From positions 1-37,074 of the forward strand of contig JAILIV010000002.1 of assembly GCA_024695105.1 (NCBI GenBank): a stretch of 37,074 nt of DNA. Reading direction: 5' to 3'. Position 1 is the first letter of the stretch. Each line of letters starts with the position of its first letter. The notes under the pieces were generated by a model that saw only the letters and a list, made by a program, of their open reading frames with translations, did no database searches and was not told where the DNA came from. This DNA comes from Bacilli bacterium. GTDB taxonomy: Bacteria > Bacillota_I > Bacilli_A > RFN20 > CAG-826. Positions 34,205 through 37,074 of the stretch are shown one piece after another. Made by a program: the position numbers and the translations under genes.

Positions 34205-34525
34205 ATGCAATATATCGGAAGACTCTCAGACGCAGGCTACAAAATCGAGGAAATCGTGCGCCCAAAGATTGAACGCATCCCCGATGTGGAGCTTACCAAT
34301 CTCCGCCCCCGCGTCACATCGGATAGCAGGGGTCGCGACATCATCCTTTTCGAATGCGATATCCGTTGGTATAGCCGTGCCTATTCCAAGGCCAAAGGCA
34401 GCGCCAAAGCCAAAATGGAATACGACCTGCGCGAGCACATTTTGGATTTAATCGTCGCTGCGGCGGACTCGTTTGACCACCCGCTTTTCTACGCCGATTT
34501 GGAACTTTGTATCAACAATTACTGA
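34205..34525 (+). CDS. Hypothetical protein, 106 aa
   Basis: Own SD (AAAGGAAAA) and ATG; fills the frr-uppS gap. No family recognised. Confidence 0.7.
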   Translation: MQYIGRLSDAGYKIEEIVRPKIERIPDVELTNLRPRVTSDSRGRDIILFECDIRWYSRAYSKAKGSAKAKMEYDLREHILDLIVAAADSFDHPLFYADLELCINNY

Positions 34526-34579
34526 GCCTTTTGACGGCGAGGTCTAGGAAGAAACCGTACGCGCGGTTATAATTCGGCT

Positions 34580-35314
34580 ATGCCGAAAAAGAAGACATTT
34601 GTTTTGACGAAAAAGCTTCAGCACGTCGCTTTTATCATGGATGGGAATGGCCGTTGGGCCAACCTTAGGGGGTTACCACGCCACCTTGGGCACCGCGAGG
34701 CCATGAACCGCATCATGGAAATATTCGAGACGTGCCGCGAGTTTAACATCTATTGCATGTCCTTTTACGCCTTCTCCACGGAGAACTGGAACCGTCCCCA
34801 AGACGAGATCGACCACTTGATGGACTATTTGGAAGAATGGTTCGCGAAAGAGATCGATTACTTGGATTCCGTCGGAGCGCGCCTTCAGATTTCCGGGGAC
34901 ATCGCCCGTCTTCGCGACTCTACCCGAAACGCCTGCATCGCTGCGTATGAGCGGACGAAGAACAACAACGCGATCGTCGTAAACGTCTGTTTGAACTATG
35001 GCGGCCGTGACGATATCGTTCGTGCCTGCAGGGCCATTGCCCAAGAAGCCAAAGAAGGGAAAGTGGACATCGACGCGATCGATGAGCCTTATTTCGGGGA
35101 GCATTTGTATACTCATGGCCTCCCCGACGTCGATTTGATGATCCGCACTTCGGGCGAACAACGTTTGTCCAATTACCTGTTATGGCAAAATGCCTACGCC
35201 GAATTCGTGTTCACGCCTGTGAAATGGCCTGACTTCAAACGAAAAGCCTTCATCGATTGCTTAGAGGAATTCCAAAACCGCAACCGCCGGTATGGAGGAT
35301 TGAAAAATGAGTGA
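34580..35314 (+). CDS. uppS: Isoprenyl transferase (undecaprenyl diphosphate synthase)
   Basis: HVAFIMDGNGRWANLRGLPRHLGHREAM, FYAFSTENWNRP, LNYGGRDDIVRA, DLMIRTSGEQRLSNYLLWQNAYAEFVFTPVKWPDF. Confidence 0.97.
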   Translation: MPKKKTFVLTKKLQHVAFIMDGNGRWANLRGLPRHLGHREAMNRIMEIFETCREFNIYCMSFYAFSTENWNRPQDEIDHLMDYLEEWFAKEIDYLDSVGARLQISGDIARLRDSTRNACIAAYERTKNNNAIVVNVCLNYGGRDDIVRACRAIAQEAKEGKVDIDAIDEPYFGEHLYTHGLPDVDLMIRTSGEQRLSNYLLWQNAYAEFVFTPVKWPDFKRKAFIDCLEEFQNRNRRYGGLKNE

Positions 35315-36338
35315 GAACGGAAAGAAGCATCCCCACTTCGAAGTCAACGAACTCGACGAGAAGAAAAAGAAGTCGATGGCCTCGCGCATCATCGTCGGCG
35401 TCATCCTCGCCGCGACGGGCATCCCCGCCGTCTTCTTTGGCGGCTATGCCTTCTTTATCTTCATGTCCTTCTTTCTTGGGTTCGCTATTTACGAGTTCAT
35501 CCACGTTACGCAAAAGCGATATAAGTGGTACGTGTGGGTGTTTACCTACATCATCACCATTTCTTTCGTCTATTGGGCGTTTGTGAAATCCAACATCATC
35601 GCCTATAACGCGAATCCCGAAACGTATAGGTTTACGTTGGAATCCCATTTTGATGAGCCTTCGATTTCTTGGTACGCCTTAGCGACGTCTTTGGGTGTCT
35701 ATTTCGTCTTTGGTTTATGCGACAAAGACTTTGACATCCGCGACATCGTATTCCTCTTTACCATGTCCTTCTTGGTCGGCTTAGGCTTCCAGTGCATGTT
35801 GTTCCTCCGTTACCATCCCGCCGCGATGCAGCCGGAAAAAGTGGGGGACCATTTCTTCGATTGGGTGTCTTCTGCCTTCTTGTTCTTCTTCGTGGTCATT
35901 GCCGCGTTTGGCAACGACATCATGGCTTACTTCGTCGGCGTGTTCTTCGGGAAGCACAAAATGTCGCCACGTGTCTCCCCAAATAAGAGTTGGGAGGGCT
36001 TCTTCGGTGGCTGGTTGCTCGGCGGGGCGTTGACGTTTGGCTTCGCCTGCATGGTGGAGGCTTTAGGGCATCCCATCTTGCCCGCCATCCACATCTTCGG
36101 CACGGATTCGAAGTGGTGGGCCGCCGTGATCCTTAGCTTTGGCTTACCCTTGATCGCGGTGCTTGGCGATTTGACGTTATCGCTTATCAAGCGTTATTTC
36201 GGAACGAAGGACTATGGCAAATTGCTCGCGGCCCATGGTGGTGTCCTTGACCGTGCCGATTCGTTGATGTTCTGCTCCATCTTCACTTCCATCCTGATCG
36301 TCGTGTTTGAGAAAGGCGCCAACTTCTTCATCGCATGA
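35307..36338 (+). CDS. cdsA: Phosphatidate cytidylyltransferase
   Basis: Polytopic membrane protein with C-terminal SPNKSWEGFFGGWLLG and GDLTLSLIKRYFGTKDYGKLLAAHGGVLDRADSLMFC signature. Confidence 0.95.
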   Translation: MSENGKKHPHFEVNELDEKKKKSMASRIIVGVILAATGIPAVFFGGYAFFIFMSFFLGFAIYEFIHVTQKRYKWYVWVFTYIITISFVYWAFVKSNIIAYNANPETYRFTLESHFDEPSISWYALATSLGVYFVFGLCDKDFDIRDIVFLFTMSFLVGLGFQCMLFLRYHPAAMQPEKVGDHFFDWVSSAFLFFFVVIAAFGNDIMAYFVGVFFGKHKMSPRVSPNKSWEGFFGGWLLGGALTFGFACMVEALGHPILPAIHIFGTDSKWWAAVILSFGLPLIAVLGDLTLSLIKRYFGTKDYGKLLAAHGGVLDRADSLMFCSIFTSILIVVFEKGANFFIA

Positions 36339-37074
36339 GGGACGTGTTGCTTCTTGGGGCGTCGGGTTCGATTGGCAACCAAAGCCTCGACATTTTGGAA
36401 AAGCATCCGGAACGATTTTGCCTGCGTGGTTTTTCCTTAGGAAAACGCGTGGAGCAGGTTCCGATGATCCTTTCCCGTTTTCCTTCCGTTCAATACGTAT
36501 GCGTGCAGGAAGAAAAAGAAGCGTTTCGCCTTCAAAACGAATACCCGTCCTTGACGTTTTTCTTTGGGGACCAAGGTTTGGTTTCCTTGATTCAAGCCTG
36601 TCCATGCCAAATGGTGGTTAACGCGTTGGTGGGATTTGCGGGTTTGGTTCCTTCTGTCGAATCGTTACGTCACGACAGAATCCTTTGCTTGGCGAATAAG
36701 GAATCCCTCGTCGTGGGAGGGGCGATCATCAACCAATTGCTTCGCGAAGGCCATGGCAAACTTTGGCCCATCGATTCCGAACATGTGGCGATCGCAAAAC
36801 TTCTTTCTTTCATTTCCCGCGAGGATTTTTCCCGAATTTGGATCACCGCCTCGGGCGGATCGTTCCGCAATCGGACAAGGGCAGACCTTGTGCACGTGAC
36901 GCCCAAAGACGCCCTTGCTCACCCTACGTGGGCCATGGGCGCGAAGATCACCATCGATTCCGCGACCATGATGAACAAAGGGTTTGAGATCATCGAGGCG
37001 GACGTGTTGTTCGGTATTGGCGTAGACCGCGTCACCCCCATTATGCACGACGAGTCCTACGTTCATTCTTTGGT
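36335..37074 (+). CDS. dxr: 1-deoxy-D-xylulose 5-phosphate reductoisomerase (3' truncated by window; not in supplied ORF track)
   Basis: My translation from ATG 36335: MRDVLLLGASGSIGNQSLDILEKHPERF...VVNALVGFAGLVPSVESL...LANKESLVVGGAIIN...PIDSEHVAI...ITASGGSFRNR...HPTWAMGAKITIDSATMMNKGFEIIEA. Overlaps the cdsA stop (ATGA). Confidence 0.95.
   Translation, partial: MRDVLLLGASGSIGNQSLDILEKHPERFCLRGFSLGKRVEQVPMILSRFPSVQYVCVQEEKEAFRLQNEYPSLTFFFGDQGLVSLIQACPCQMVVNALVGFAGLVPSVESLRHDRILCLANKESLVVGGAIINQLLREGHGKLWPIDSEHVAIAKLLSFISREDFSRIWITASGGSFRNRTRADLVHVTPKDALAHPTWAMGAKITIDSATMMNKGFEIIEADVLFGIGVDRVTPIMHDESYVHSL

Noticed and set aside
1-37074. Mycoplasma/Spiroplasma-type genetic code 4
   Set aside because: TGA terminates conserved genes at the expected position (for example the DAK gene at 3368, cdsA at 36338) and conserved Trp positions use TGG.
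1-37074. CRISPR array, tRNA, rRNA or IS element
   Set aside because: No regularly spaced direct repeats, no cloverleaf or rRNA-like segments and no transposase frames were seen by eye; intergenic space is small. Not tested with dedicated software.

Overview
The window is a gene-dense segment (about 37 kb, moderately GC-rich) of a bacterial chromosome. It carries a compacted version of a conserved Firmicutes/Bacilli gene neighbourhood: asp23 - dak/yloV - recG - rnc - ftsY - ylxM - ffh - [rpsP-khpA-rimM-trmD] - rplS - lepB - rbgA - rnhB - dprA - topA - trmFO - xerC/D - rpsB - tsf - pyrH - frr - uppS - cdsA - dxr (truncated at the right edge and missing from the ORF track). TGA is used as a stop, so this is the standard code, not Mycoplasma code 4. 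I found no rRNA, tRNA, CRISPR array or mobile element. The most informative features are departures from the textbook order: (i) rpsP-khpA-rimM-trmD lies on the opposite strand to everything else, with accessory genes at both junctions; (ii) plsX/acpP/smc are missing around rnc-ftsY, and hslVU/codY after xerC; (iii) one accessory cluster holds a large two-TM protein, a MORN/BspA-like chimera and LemA; (iv) a predicted lipoprotein combines InlB B-repeats, a probable CBM26 starch-binding module and a DUF6273-like C-terminus, and sits near a GH53 galactanase; (v) several genes have a -10 box only 6-8 nt before the start codon, suggesting frequent leaderless mRNAs. I did not find a convincing new defence or mobile system. 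The accessory genes at the inversion junctions and the leaderless-promoter architecture are the best leads. All family assignments come from reading the translations by eye; no searches were run.
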